64,000 nucleotides of DNA, taken from NCBI GenBank assembly GCA_037178855.1, contig JASJZC010000005.1:7936001-8000000 (forward strand). The letters are read 5' to 3'. Positions 1 through 13,400 of this stretch are shown here, in pieces. The notes under the pieces were generated by a model. The model searched no databases, was not told the DNA's origin, and worked only from the letters and a program-made list of their open reading frames with translations. How positions within the stretch are numbered: position 1 is the first letter of the stretch; each line of letters begins with the position of its first letter. This stretch comes from Oscheius sp. JU75 (Eukaryota; Nematoda; Chromadorea; Rhabditida; Rhabditidae). Both the position numbers and the translations under genes were made by a program.

Positions 1-808
1 ATTTTCTTGATTTAAACATTGTCATAGCTCAATAGATCATTTTTACTTTAATCGCGAGGCTCTATACCCCCTAGCACAAAGCTTCCGGGGCTAAAATCCA
101 GTGTCATTAGTTAGCTTAGCCATATTAGTTCAGTTTATATTATTGGAGATAAGTAGTTCACATTTTCCCTTCATAGTTTCTATCCCTTCTCGATTGCTCA
201 CCTGCTATTAGTTGCCTTGATCCGCTTGCCACAAAGTCTGCACGAAGCTGCCTGTTCGGGCGTGGGCATCTCGTCGAAAAATCTCCAAACCTTGGCTGTC
301 TTCATCGTAGAGCCACCGACTCTCTTTCTCGGGGGTAGAATTCCAGTAGAAGGCTGGAAGTAATGGTGTTTCAAACTGTATGGGTAGACAGAGAGTGCAC
401 TGGGTCAGCGATCTGACTCAGCCTTGCGCAGATTTTTTCCCAGACCACCTACAGCTTTCGCACTCCCGACAGGTGACGAGTAGCGAGAAAAAATCCGGAC
501 AATATTCAAACCTACCGTTCGGGGAGATTTGCAATCCATTTGAGAGGCAGCGGCCACAGCGGCCAGCTGATGTGATTGGAGAGCAGCTACTTGACTCTGG
601 AGCAGGGTTTGGAAGTGTGGAGACTGGAGCAGATTGACTAGAGAATTCTGTGGTGTCAGTGGACTGCGCAATTGCTGTGTGGCTGCGAAGGAGGCAAAGG
701 CCGAAGGCAACGGCGGGACCGCCGAGGGCAAGTTGAGCATCTGGAAATGGGAATTAGGAAAGTTCGGAGCTGTATTGAGAACACTGGAGACAATTTGAGT
801 AGCCTGGG
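1..808 (-). CDS. BED-type zinc finger protein, partial (3' part runs off the left end)
   Basis: Two exons are readable on the minus strand. Exon 516..808 is Ala/Gln/Leu-rich and low in complexity, as in transcription-factor activation regions. Exon 202..353 follows in phase. It contains a basic PPRKRV stretch (likely nuclear signal) and then KVWRFFDEMP and CRLCGKRIKAT, the first half of a BED zinc finger with the CxxC pair; the His half should lie on the next exon, outside the window. BED fingers bind DNA in nuclear regulators and in domesticated transposases. The splice between the two exons closes in phase 0. Upstream exons were not found. It could be a BED-3-like developmental regulator, but only one half-domain is visible, so the family call is stronger than any orthologue call. 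Confidence 0.6.
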
Positions 809-819
809 CTAGTAAGTAT

Positions 820-3800
820 AAAAGTACTAAACCTTAAAAAGTTTGTTTCAAGTATAGGATACTGGAATGGCAGGAAACCAGAAACAGCCAGGAACTGATG
901 GTCGGAAAGCAGTGAAAGAGCGTGATGAACGTTTCTGACTAAGCTTACAGTTAAAGGTTACGTACAATGAGGAAGCAAGTTCATAGGTGTGAAATATGCT
1001 GTTGATTATGAGCATACATTGAGGAAATAACCACCCTCATCGCCACGGACCGTCGCCGAAAATGAGGTCTGGGGGTCAGATATAACGAGGCTCGACAGCA
1101 AAAAGCGATTGTTAACATGTATCCCGAGCGCATCGTGGTCATTGTGCCTCTCGCCCGGTCTCTCTACAAAACTGTTGTGATGGCTCCCCTCGGGGGTGAT
1201 GTGTCACCATCACTAGACCACGAGCCTGCTGGCGGTATTTTGGCATGTGACAAGGAGCCTGGAGGCAAGAGTCATCCTTATGCGGCATGTTTAGAGCAAA
1301 AAAAAAGGCCGACGACGGGAAGTAGGAACAATGAAAATAGAACAGTGAGTAGTTCGAGGAAATAACTTTTGGCTCCGTATCCAAAAGACCCCTGGAAAGC
1401 TTAACGAGAATTTTGCTTGTTTATACTATTTGGCATGACATAATTCAAATAAATGTACCAGGTAGAGAAGTATACAACAAGTGAACAAAGGGTTTGAAAC
1501 AAATCTCTGGCCAAAAATTTAAAGTATAGGAAAGTAGACAAGATTATGAGTACCTGATAAAGAAAACAACAGAGAGGATGTAAGTAAGTGATATCTTCAA
1601 AGGCTAAGGAGTGCCGGAAACAGCCAGACCTAATCTTAGATTACGGTAGCGGAAGTAGACAAAGAGAGAGAATGAGACCAGCCGCTCTGGTTCGGGAGGA
1701 GGTTTGGGTGACTAGAGCTCTCGGAGGCTGGTGGGCGTGGCTACTGTCTCTCTCTAGCAATTGGTAGAAGGAAGAGCCTCCTCTTTTTCTGCCAGCCTCG
1801 CTGGTCTCCTTGCGCTCGCAGCCATACAACAGCTCTTCCGGAGAAGGACGAGCGAGAGAAGGAGCTCCGCCCACAAAGAAACAGCACGATAATGCAGCAA
1901 TAGCCTTGAGGGGGATGCTTTTCTCTACTCTAGCTTCCCCCTCTAGAAGAAACAAACGGGCTGGTATCCCCTCTCTCAAGCCAGGAACTGGCTTCTAGCG
2001 TTGCCACCGGGGTGGACAGGGGGCAGAATTGCGCAACGGCCAATGTCCGAGTGCCCTTGGCGGTCCGAGAACGGCAACGCTGGGCAGAAAAGAGAGATAG
2101 ACACTATAAGGCGTTTGGACTGGATAAGTGGCAAGAAAGAGAGAAGAGCGGCTGGCAAACCCGACTACGCGCGAGACATATAGCAGAAACATGGCAGCAT
2201 CTAAAAGAGGACTGGGATAGCGATCAAGATCCACAACAGATGTTTGGGGAGAGAAAAAGAAGAGACGAACAATCTGGACAGTCTTTGGATTTCGGCTTCG
2301 GGCACAAGGGGGTTCGATAACGTTTCCAACAACGCCTCCTAGGGAAGAAGATAATTCTCAGCTAACAAATCACCCGTACAGTCTCTGAAAGGCGCAGTAC
2401 TAAAGCGAGTGCAACTATGAGCTCCTGATTCTGTTCATACACAGGTGTTCTAAGTGGTCCCATAGCTAAAATGTCTTTTGTATATTTTGTATGTGCGCCC
2501 AGTACCCCTACGATTTAAACATAAAACAGTTTCCCTCATCCCCATCTGCAACTTTATGGAGTTTAAAAACTTTTCTGGATACACGAGCGCTATCTATCAC
2601 TAGCAAATCCCATTAAGAAATTATGTCATCAAAAACAACTCTTAAAATATGCATTTTGACTCACTACTATTCTCCTTGAGAAATCCAGATGAGCTACCGT
2701 ATCCTTCTTTCCCTGTATCACAACACAATCCACAGCTCAGCGTCGTGTTCATTGTAGCAGATCACGACACTAATTGAATAAAATAGATCCTCCTCAGTCA
2801 AGCAGCTTTTCTCTTAATCCACTCGGAAAAAGTGTCTGGTCTAACCTCGTCCCGGCAAGTTTTTCCAATCGTCCAACCTCTCGACCCGCGCGTAGGTAAA
2901 TGACCGTGTTGACAGCCGTATGGTAACTGCTCTCGTCTCCTGTCAACCTAATTGACTAAAGAGGACGTGGGAAAAATTGTATCAGGGTGTGGAACAGTTT
3001 GCTACTGTTTACAGGAAGAAAGGATAGGAAGTGCAATCGACCTCAGTCTCTCTTGTTGGTAACGAGATCAGAGCGGATCGGGCTGACCCAAATCCGGATA
3101 TTTTTAGTGACAGAGGGGATAAGAGACTGACCGAGGCAAGACTGTCCTCGTGTAGCGGCCCGCCAAAAATATGGACCAGCTGGCTGGCAGAAGTCCCGTT
3201 CACATTCGGGTAGAGGGCAGCTGTCCCGGGTTTTGAATTAGCAGTTCTCACTCGCCAAAAGTCACACATAGTCAGAGTCGACAAATCACGGCGCATTAGA
3301 ATAGTTGTCGGCGATTGACAAGGTTGAAACAACAGTTCACTACGGGGCAAGCTGGCAGAGATCATATCTTGATGACTCGATGGAGGGTCAGTCTTCAAGG
3401 CGGCACGCGCGGGAACTGTTGCGAAGAAACTGGTGGCTGTAAAACAGAGTCTCGGGAAGAATTTAGGCTCATTATTGTGGCAGCAGAAAGAGGTTGTAGG
3501 AATCAAGGGACAGAGAGACAGAGAGGCTTCTGAATCAGGTAACCTCGAGCTGCCTCCGAAGCCAAGACAAATTGATGCTAGTCATAAATTCATCCTTTCT
3601 TGCAATCCACCTATCCGTCTCTCCTACACTCTGGGTCATTGAGAAATGTCTCAGAACTGTCCTTCCCCTTGCCACAAATGACAGCATCCTCTACGCCGCC
3701 TACAACTCGTCTCGACAAAGACCCATTACTGACAGCACCTTGCCTCTCCCTCTCTCTCCCTGACGACCTTACTCTCTAATCGGAGGGTATATGGGCCCCG

Positions 3801-6800
3801 CCGGATGACTCTACAGCCTCGAGGCTCTGCCCGGTTCATTGTGTGGATTAGTCCGGATGATTACCGTATCAGGGGCAGGGGCATGACCGGCGATTACCTA
3901 GTCACAACATCCGGTCCCGATCAAAATGACCCCCAATCTCTGGGTGGTACAAGCTTGTTCTGTCTGGCGCTCTGTTTGAATCGAGAAATGGCAGCAAAAA
4001 CAAAGAAGAAGCCATTGAGTCAGTGGGGACACTGGGCTACGGCAGTGTGAATCAGTGAGCAGAAGCCCGGACTGTCAAATGTCAACCCTGGGCCGGAAGT
4101 CCTCTTACAGTAATTTTTAAAGCATAGATCAAACGTCGTCGTGTTCGAGACGGCTTTGGATTTCGAAGATCAAGGAAATAAAAGAAGGTGGCTGGCTCGA
4201 GATACCAATTGGGACGGGATTGAGGGGGAAGGATAATCGAAACAGTGTTATAAACCGCCTAAACATTTTTTTTGATGGACAGAATATTGCACTGATGGAG
4301 CACGAGTGTACGTCTTGGGATAAGTTGACCAACAGATAAACAAGCGGAGGAGGGGCGCAAGAGACCAGTCGTTACAGATGATCCTGAGAATTTTTGCACA
4401 AGGCCAAACCATTAGAGGTATCGAAAAAGTGATTGTAGTCCGAATAAGGAAACTTTCTGCCAAGGAAGTGATTGTTTGTGTCGTTCCCACTCTTAACTGT
4501 TCACAACAATGGTCATTTGATGGGCTATAGAAAGAAAGAGATTGAAGTTCAGTCTCAAGGCATTGACAATTAAAGATCACAGATAAGTCATAAGGAAAGC
4601 TTCCTGAGTTTAAAAACTGAACCGATCTGTTCTCGAAACAGTAAGAGCCGGGACTCATACCTGACTAGAAACTTACGGAACAATAGAATAATAACTGAAA
4701 ATTGAAATCTTAAGATTGCTAGCTTGAAAGTGAGTATTTATGAAAGCCGAGGGGCAGAATGTTTGATCCCACAGCGGCAACGAAAGCTGTGAGGTGTTCT
4801 GTTTACAAATAGAAAACTCTAGGTTTACGTAGTCTTGACCAGAATAAATAATATACAAGCGAAACTGTACAACGGTAACTTTACCGAATCTGCTCTGACC
4901 CGGTCAAAAATTGGATGGAAAGTGAATGACCAAGTGAGGGCAAACTGTCCAGTTTGAGAGAGCCGATCAGGAGAGAGTGCCGGGATGCGCCTCCCGGGAA
5001 CCTGAAAATGGGTCATATTGGTGGTTATCCGGCCACATGCACTGCGAGTGCAGCCATCCGAGACGAACTCACAATGTCTCGCAACCGGGTCGACCACCCA
5101 GCGGGATTCTACTGCTACAGGGAGGTGGACAAGGGTGGACAGAAGGGAGAAATGATCTGGTCTACCAGATGTTAGCTAGAACAGTTGCTCACTAAAACTG
5201 CATACTCGGTGAGAGACCCTTAAAGAAACTGCTGGTTAAAGGAGGGTCTGTGTACCAATGGCTATTCACAGCTGGTCAAAATCACGAGGACAAAAAAGAA
5301 AAAAGAGCTGGTAAGCAACCACAAAGCTTTCGACTTAAAAGTCTAGCATAGAGGGTCCTGTTCAAACTGCCTGTGCGTGGCCTTTCCAGAAAGCCAATGA
5401 GCCGTGGAAAAATCGCCACAGTTACCCCCGGAGGCGAGAGAGCGAGACAGAGACAACTTTCTTCAAATAGGCATATCTTCTCGACTTATCCGCTCGTTTT
5501 ACGGATACAAGTTTATTCTCGCTCTCAGTTCCAGCGGTCCGACCGCGATCCGATTAGCCGGCTTGAGGCTCGGTCTGTGTGGGGCTATCTCGGACAACGA
5601 CGGCTACCGTAGTGCACTTTTTTAGCTTTGTGAAAGAGAGTCAGGCAGCGGCTGTGCGCAAGAAGACCACATGTGGGGCTCACGAGATGACAGCGCGAGA
5701 CAAAAAATGAGGCCGATAGCAGAGGACAACAGAGCAGCGACACAGTAACACATAAACGTGAAACACACGAAAGTTCTCCTGTCTGAGAGGGATCAAAGGG
5801 CCATGAAGTTGCGCAAGTCGAGAAGGGCGGGAAAAGCGTTCGACTCAACAAAGATAGCATGGGATAAAGCGTTGTCTATGGTACAGGAAAAGTAATTCGA
5901 CGGTAGTTTCTTTTTTTCTTGAAACATAACAGCGACATGTCCCGTTTGACCAAACTAATAGGATTAATAGAAGCCACAGAAATCAGCGAGAATCTTTTGA
6001 ATGGCTCATGTAAGGACGTCTTAAATCTACGAATGCTGTGCTTCCTACACAGATCAGCTGCCCACTCAGAGTAAAAACTGTAAAAAAAGAAGGTACAGCT
6101 GTTAAACTTCTTCAACATCGAGACGCGTGACATAGAAACCAATGCTTTCTGCGTATTTGGCAAGTAAATAAATTTGAGTGTACCCTAAGCTATTTACACT
6201 TATGCTGTCATCGGAACGGAGGCTACAAACTCAAAAACCGTTTGACCAAAGTTCTAATTATTTAGCACTGGCGGATGTTTTCGACTGTCTCCTCGCTCTA
6301 TCTTATGAACCAAGAGCTCATATTTCTTTCGTATTCCTTCATTGCGCACCACATGTGTTCTGTCAGAGCTCCGGCTGCCTCGCGTCAACTTTATGACCTG
6401 ACTCGAAAGATCCTATCTTACAGGCGGCGGTATGAGTTACAGACAGCTGTAACCTGATCCTGATTAGCATAAAGTATGGCGGGATGACCAACAACCGTAT
6501 CCGGGACACATCCGCCCGGGACCGACAGAGTAAACAGAGTTGGGATAAAGGGGGTGAAATTCGAAGGATGGGGGTTCGCAACAACAGAAAACCGATCAAA
6601 GACGGCTGTCAGCGGGAATCAGGGCAGTAACAAACAATTGTGAAAGCCGAGGCTGTAATTAGGCGGCTGGAGGGTGATCACAAAAGACTGTCCAGGTATG
6701 ATGTCATCCAAGGATAGAGACCGTTGAAAAATCGCTCAGGAAATCGTATAAACCAGAACAATCTCCTAAAAATAAAGAGGTTCTCGCTACTTCTTTAATT

Positions 6801-7800
6801 TCACACTGTTCCTACATATTGCGTTTATGTAACTGTAAATGACGGTGTTACGATCATGTTTTCACGGCACCGGCTCTTCTACCCCATCTTTTCTGTTAGG
6901 GAACCATTTGAATAACTTTTCGTTTCAGATATGTTCCCAGTTCGTTCAAATCTTTATGACATCTCAACCGCTTTGACTGTTTCAGTTCCGACGAAGTGGC
7001 GTGGCGGTCTGGTAGCAACTGTGCAACATTTTACGAGCTGCCTTGACGCCGTTGTCGCCTCTCTTTATGATAAACTGGCGACTCGCGCTCTTTATGGCGG
7101 GAAGTTGAAAGAAGCTGTTAGTCATCAACTGACCGACTGATTTTTCCTCTAGCTTTGTTCCCGGCTGTCCTTTTCGAGGAGAAGACAAGACGATCAGTCA
7201 GACTACCTGCAGCGAGGACCCAAATTGCGAAAAGACCTCAAAGACAGCCGGCTGTAAAGCCTAGTGCAACAGGCAATTAGTCTTGTTCGCGGCATGAAAG
7301 ACCTATTTCCGCGGGATCGTTCGGACAGTCCTGAGCGATATCATTAATTGTGAGTCCCCTTGGCAACACTGACAGTATATGGTAATGACCGCTATCGGAA
7401 AGGGATAATGTGCCGCTGCGAATATAAATTTTGCTGATCAGGCAGCCGACAATAGGGCGAACCGCTACTGGAAGGGTCATTACCGTTCGACGACGAGCGG
7501 GCAGATTATGGACTCCCATTGTTGCAATTCGCAAATGGAAACAGAGGGACTGACCAGGTCTGTGACAAGATATTTTTTTTAGTTTCTATGCTTCGCGAAG
7601 CCCGGAGAATTCTATAACCTCATAGTATTCTTCCACGCCAAAAGCTGTAAAGAGAGGTGCTTTCTTTGGAGGGGTAAAGTACAAGATAGGGAGGAGGTAT
7701 AGTTTTCACAAAGCCTGGCAACATGCTCATACTAAAACTACAGGAAAATTTGAATATGAGGAGAGATAGCTAATAAATGAGAAATCTAAAAGGTGGTTCT
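820..7800. other. About 7 kb without a supportable gene
   Basis: Both strands carry only short open frames without recognisable domains, consistent splice chains or biased composition. The longest is a 165-codon minus frame at 3009..3506, which looks like chance. The stretch lies upstream of the BED-finger gene on its strand, so it may be long introns, 5' exons I could not recognise, or regulatory DNA. Confidence 0.5.
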
Positions 7801-7811
7801 GTTTGACCCAT

Positions 7812-8538
7812 TCATAACATGTTATCGATGATAGCATGAACATAACTCAGACCCCTAGAGAGTGCACTTATGGACCTGATTGCAAACTTATACAGCACTG
7901 AATGTTCGGGAAATTCTTCCGTAATTCCAATACTATCCGAATGTGGGATACATTTTACACAATCCATGGCCTCAAAAATGGGAAGAACCAGGTTTCTTTC
8001 AGCTAGGAACTGTCCTTTGTCCATGACCATAGTTCTTGAGCGCAAGTTGTACTCGAATAGCAATTCACCAATAACTTTCATGTGATGTCGAATGTGAACA
8101 TCTGCTTGGTGCTTAAACTTGAGAACTTTTAAAAAGTAAAACTGTTTCACCTTCCGAAATCTCAAGTGCACTGACACATTGGAGAAATATCGATTTCTGT
8201 ACTGCTTAATGTTTTCAAGGATGAATTTGCGCAATCTTTCTGCCGACTCGTAAATGTAGATGTACCATGTTGGATCATCACAGTTTCCTAGAGATTGCCT
8301 GCTTCTTTCCTTAACGTAGACTATGCTGAGCGTGGCTGGAACATCGACATGGAAATGGCGAGGCATATTGTTGAGACACAAAGAGCTCAGGTATCTGTTA
8401 GCTCGAACAGAACGGATCCAAGAACGGGCTTTTAGCTGAAAACACAAAGTTAGAGCGCACGATAAGGGGATGTACCTTCTTCACTACGAGCTTTTGATGT
8501 GCTTCAGGAATGGCTGTAAAGTCGAAATGAGTGCTCAT
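7812..8538 (-). CDS. F-box-like protein, 2 exons
   Basis: Exon 1 is 8476..8538 and exon 2 is 7812..8435. The 40-nt intron has a GTACAT donor and TTTTCAG acceptor and the model closes at 228 aa. The N-terminus (FDFTAIPEAHQKLVVKKL followed by RSVRANRYLSSL) has the spacing of an F-box: a proline-started first helix, then an R-V-N-R-x-L segment. The remaining ~170 residues are alpha/beta-like with no motif I know; nematode F-box proteins often end in fast-evolving FTH or FBA domains. If correct, it would be an SCF ubiquitin-ligase adaptor. The F-box match is by eye and weak, so this is a hypothetical protein with a probable fold. Confidence 0.45.
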
Positions 8539-8539
8539 A

Positions 8540-9145
8540 GTGTGTGGCTTTGAAAACATAGAAGATTGCTCAGTGAGTATTACCAGTTTGAATGTAGGCA
8601 CTAAAAGTATCAAATAGACGGTGATAGGAAATACACGATTGGAACTGGTTACAAACGGATTTTGAATGAGAAGCTTAAAACAGCGGAAAAGAAAAATATG
8701 AAAAGACGGATAAAACTAGTGCTTGCCATACTTTCAGCTGCCTAGTGACATAGTCCCTCCTTTCTCTCGAGCCCTGGATAATAACACTGAGGTTGATCCA
8801 ATCTGCGAACATAATTAGGTTTCTTAATTAATAACTGACAGGTGCGGCAGGTGCGATGAGTACGGAAGACACTGACATTAGTACACACAAATCTAAAACG
8901 GAAACACGTAGTATCCAATCCAGTCAGTGCCAAAATTTTCGAAAAAAAACCTTTTGTTTTCTGACTTATGGTCGAATAACTGTCCAAGATATTCTTCTTG
9001 ACTGTAGACAAATTCACGAAAGCCCAAGAAACCCTTCGTGACAGTAGACAAATTCACATGTTTGAACATAACTCTTTCTGATTGTAAACAACATTGCAAA
9101 TCAACTACCACATATAGTGTTATTCCAAGAAATATCACCTTCAGA
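8540..9145. other. Intergenic stretch with a short local duplication
   Basis: No gene is visible. The phrase GTAGACAAATTCAC occurs twice, near 9004 and 9045, within a slightly diverged local tandem copy of about 35 nt. Confidence 0.4.
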
Positions 9146-9149
9146 ATAA

Positions 9150-10895
9150 GAATGTAGTCGTGTGGTGACTCTCCCGTACCGCCTCGGTGTTTTAGACTGG
9201 TTGAATATTGCTCCCGGATTGGAAACTTCTTTGGTTTGGAATGGGGCATTCAACGAGAAATTCACAACTTTGGTGGATGCGAAGATCGAGTCACCCTATT
9301 CGGCCAGTTATGGAGCAGCTCTCGCTTTCAATGTATGGCGTTGGTATGATATGTCGACAATCGTGATGAGTAGCAGTGGGACGAAAAGCAAGACTTGGCT
9401 GTAGTTTTTGAGCCGACAAAATCGTTTTCCTCTTCACTGATTTTCAGAAAATCTGTAGCTTTTTGTTGTGTATGTGGGTTTCAAAAAGTTTGTTTGGATT
9501 TCATTTTACAGGGCTAAGAGAGATTAGATAGGTATCAGGAGAAGGACAAGAGAACAAGGTATATTTTATAAACGAAGAACGACCTTTACAACTTCTTTCT
9601 TACAGAAGTTAACAGTCTCTTCTCCCAAAGCTTTGCCAAACCCATGAACTATGCTGCAAACACAAACATTCACCGATAGTCGAAAAGATATCACTTCTAC
9701 ATTCTCAATCAACGGAGCTCGGATTTAGGTTCACTCCTGTCTCCGAGAAAGAAAGGACAAAGAAATTATCGACGTTCAGGTGGTCTTGTAATACTATGCT
9801 GAGGAGATTCTGGGACCTTGGATTGATAATGAGGTGATAAGAATCAGAAGTATACCTGATTCTGGTAAGATTTCCCCGGACTACTTCGAGAATCTGCTGA
9901 AGAAGCCACGAAAACTGAACTTGTAGAGTGTAACGGTCCCGGCGGAAACAAGGGATTCGGAGTGAACCGTCTCAATTCCAAAGTGATGAAAAGTTTAGAA
10001 TTCTAACAGGACATCGAAAAGAGATAACAGACGATTTTAATCTGGGACATGCCAAGTATTACGAGTTTCCGGAAAAATTTTCAAAGGAACGCACTAAGGG
10101 TATTGTATAGTGTTCCCCAAATTGACTTTGGAAAATTCAGACGAAAGCACGGCTACGTTTGGAGACGACCAGATGTTTTACCATTTCAACAGTCACATCG
10201 CTGACCACTACACTCACAAAGGAAATACGTATATGCACAGGTACAAAAGAACAGTGTTGAAGAATAACCGTGTTTCCAGTTTTAGCTACACTGGTCTCCG
10301 CAAGGCTTTCCTTCATATTTCTATCTGCGAGTACGGACCACTACATGCTGAAGATTTCGTACGTTTCACCAGAAGGCAACACACTGAAAATATTCCAGCT
10401 GCTTCTTTTTGTTCTTCACCGTAACTACACCGCTTTTGACTCAAAGTTGGAACGGATCGAGGAAATCTATACGGGGATAATTTATAACTTCTTTAAGACC
10501 GGAAATCCTGCATGAAAGGGACAGCCTTGGGAGGAGTACGAGCCAAAGAATAGAAGCTACTTATCTATTGGCAAGAGCACGGCCTAGTGAACAGTTCTAG
10601 ACTTCGAAGAATTGCGAATGCCTGGCACGAGACAACGCTACGACCATGTGTCCATGAGTTCTGGGACGTAACGCTATAAAGCAAGAACTTTTTAAATTAT
10701 AAAGTTTTGAAGCTGAGCTTGAAGGGATTGTTTGAAGAGATGTCAAACCAGTTTGTTTTTCTGTTGCGCTCAAAAAAGTTTTAGCTGCCTCTTACATCTA
10801 CACTGGTCTCTTCATCGTGGTTTTTCTCTTCTTTTCTTTGGTCATCCTGAGTAAAAACTCTATGCAAGAGAAAGGACGAAACTTCTGAAATAACG
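9150..10895 (+). pseudogene. Carboxylesterase-type pseudogene with C-terminal TM segment
   Basis: Pieces of a nematode type-B carboxylesterase appear in order. PYRLGVLDWLN is the YRLG motif. After a frame change, IHNFGGCEDRVTLFG matches the FGGDPxxVTLFG stretch, but the expected GESAG nucleophile elbow reads GQLWS, so the catalytic Ser is lost. Further on are FGDDQMFYHFNSHIADHY (spliced over a 43-nt intron), GPLHAEDF and IIYNFFKTGNP. A TGA interrupts the frame directly after GNPA, and the matching frame resumes as KGQPWEEYEPKNRSYLSIG. A +1 shift then leads to RIANAW and HEFW. The last piece (YTGLFIVVFLFFSLVIL) is a membrane anchor. The loss of the nucleophile, the stop and the shifts make it a decayed copy. 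Confidence 0.7.
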
Positions 10896-11461
10896 AAATG
10901 TTCGAAATTGGATAATTTTACCGATCCTATGGTATGTGTTGAAATTAGTTTTTTTAACAATACGAGTGCAGCCCTGTCTAGCATCCTTACAGGTTTGCTA
11001 AGAAATCTGACTAGCCTGTCTACATTCAATCAGCTATGAACTAATCAGTATACTGTTTGTCCCGTCTGGGCCCGAAAACCCTTTATATTCCGAGGTACGG
11101 CTCACAAAAAACTTCCCCTTACGAAACACTGGAATTTCTGTCGGAAGCTTTCTTCTCGTCCTCCTCGTCCTCTCGGCTTTTGTCCCAGCCACGGCACTGC
11201 TGCACCCGCATGTATGTTCCCTAGACATGTTATGCGTCAAGTTTGATTTCTTTGCAGGATTGTCTTGCCAAACGTTGGGAAACGAACCCAGTTGGGCGGA
11301 CTGATTGAAATGGATTCCTCAGTGGCTCCTTATTAAAGGCTGCATTCTTGGTTGTCTCGTTTTCTCTCAGATCCCATAAAAGTAAATAAAAAAGATTTTC
11401 TGGTAACGGTAAAACTGAGAAGGAAGACGGGCAGGTTTATGTTGATCACATTGCATTCCAA

Positions 11462-13009
11462 TCACCTCATCTCGAGTCTTCTAACAGTACCAACCGTTAT
11501 CGATATCGCAGAGGATTGAGGGAGAGGCTGACCGAAGAATACTAAAAACTATTAACCGGTTTTCTCTAAGAAACTTACAATAGCCCGAAGTGCTCTTAAC
11601 AAATTTCAAGTACGGTTTTGTAGTTGCGATCATGGTGACCGATCCAGATGGAGAAGAGATTCCTACAATGACTGAGGCCAAGTTGAATAGGTCTGAATTT
11701 CTGTGATCGGGTTCGATACGATCTTACCGCATCTAAACGACTGCTTGTAGAATAGGAAAGCACAGAATGCCATAGGAACCGCAAAAAGTGTGACGTGGAC
11801 AGTCATCTGAAAGTGTCGGTGACTTCTATCTAGACACAGGTAGCCTTTTTCGCTCATTGGCAGAAAGCTTTTATCGGCATGCTCACCTGAGAAATTAGTG
11901 ATCTCAAATAAGTTTTGTGCATCAGTCTTGTCTTTACCGACATGTTCGGTTCCATTTTTCTCAGCTCACGAAAACAAACGGCACAGCAGCTGGGAATGGA
12001 AATTAGTACACCCCCAATGCCGATACCAATTAGACACAGCGCGAGGACTACTGGAAGTTTGTCAATGTCCCAGTCCATAATGAGAGTCTCCGAATCAAAA
12101 AGTTTGTGCGATACGAGACCGAAATAATGTGCAGCTTCGTGTTTCAGTTGTTTTTGATGTGTTAGCGAATATGATAAGAAGAAGTACCATACTGTTGGAG
12201 TGACTATTAGAGTCGCTACACAAAGATTAAAGTAGACAGTTATTTTGACAAGAGGACTATTTATCAAGTTGTCTTTTGGTAGAAGCAGCTGCATTCTGCA
12301 TACGAATGGGGCCACCATTGCAGAGCCGGAGCCTGTAAAAGTACATCAAGGGAGTCTTCAAAGAAATAGACTTTCACCCCAAGGGTGAATTGCTTGCATT
12401 GCCCTGTTTTCGCAGTGCTTCCTATTGTTCTGTTTTTGTTGAGTTCAAACCGCCCATCTTTTCGCGTGTCGCTTTTTTTAATAATAATGGTGTTTATACT
12501 TCTCTCACGCCGCTCGCCATAACTCAATAGCGTGACTTGGCGTACGAACAATTGCACATATCATCACGAATGAAAGTCCAATCTCGCACCTGCCCAGAGC
12601 GACATAATCAGCGTGAACTGACTCATGGTCGAGACCGAAAACAATCTCAAAAAGCCGACAGGAAAGACGGATATACATGGAAGCATACTGACTAATGTAG
12701 CTGCTCCAGTAAAAGAAATATGGAATGTACTGGATCTGGAAAAAAATTGTGATAGCCTGTTGGTACCAAACATATTACACGACAAGAAAATAAATATTCA
12801 GCATTCTGTAGAAGAAAACCATTGATCTTGGATACTTGTAGAGCTCACAATATAGCCCGAGGCCATTTATCAACGTGCCAGCAATACAGGCTACCTATAA
12901 AACAGTATTGTTTTCGAAGTATGGAAAACAAACTAACCCACATAGAAATCTTAAATAATGTCGGAGTCTCGGAGAAATATGGATTGAAGGTATATGTGAA
13001 ATTCTCCAT
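11462..13009 (-). CDS. Srh-like serpentine chemoreceptor, 7 exons, 350 aa
   Basis: Exons are 12938..13009, 12779..12894, 12590..12735, 11887..12332, 11728..11806, 11579..11692 and 11462..11541; all phases close. The start is MENFTYTFNPYF. Typical Str/Srh-superfamily features follow in order: a first TM, KYPRSMVFFYRMLN, a TM2 with the LPCISVFPVGF proline pattern, SGSAMVAPF, long TM4-5 segments, a conserved intracellular loop (MSVKTRLMHKTYLRSLISQ) before TM6, and TM7. These receptors sit in sensory-neuron cilia and detect environmental chemicals through G proteins; here that role is inferred from family only. Introns are 35-85 nt apart from one of 257 nt. Srh versus Sri assignment is by eye. 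Confidence 0.8.
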
Positions 13010-13400
13010 TGGAACGAAAAGAACACCCGCTCGATACGAGGGCAGGTGGTTCTTTGGTTCTGTCTTTCATGCTGCCAGCCGAGTTTACGGGGAACTTAAG
13101 AACTGACAGGGGTTGGTAGTCAGTATCACCTAAACGTAATACTTTGTGCTCGCACTCTAAACTGTTTGGTTTTCGATGCCAGTTTTTCTGACCCAAAACA
13201 TCCGCTCGATCATCCGGAGATGGTGTTTGAAATTGCCGAGGCCAGCTTCTCACCAGCTACTGTTGACACACCTTGTCCGACAAATGATCTCGATCATTTT
13301 CTGAATACTGAAATAGGACTGATATTTATACAAGCTTTTGTCTGTATGATATGTACTCATTTGAACCTTGTTGGTGTTCCGTTCTCTTATTTCCGTGATC

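Noticed and set aside
3009-3506. 165-codon minus-strand open frame
   Set aside because: No domain, no splice partners, no low-complexity bias; best explained as chance in a GC-balanced region.
8742-9249. Two overlapping minus-strand frames sharing an NLSTV phrase
   Set aside because: The similarity comes from a local ~35-nt duplication; no gene model closes.
10512-10518. TGA in the carboxylesterase as a recoded (selenocysteine) codon
   Set aside because: No family precedent, a +1 shift and loss of the nucleophile motif nearby make decay the simpler reading.
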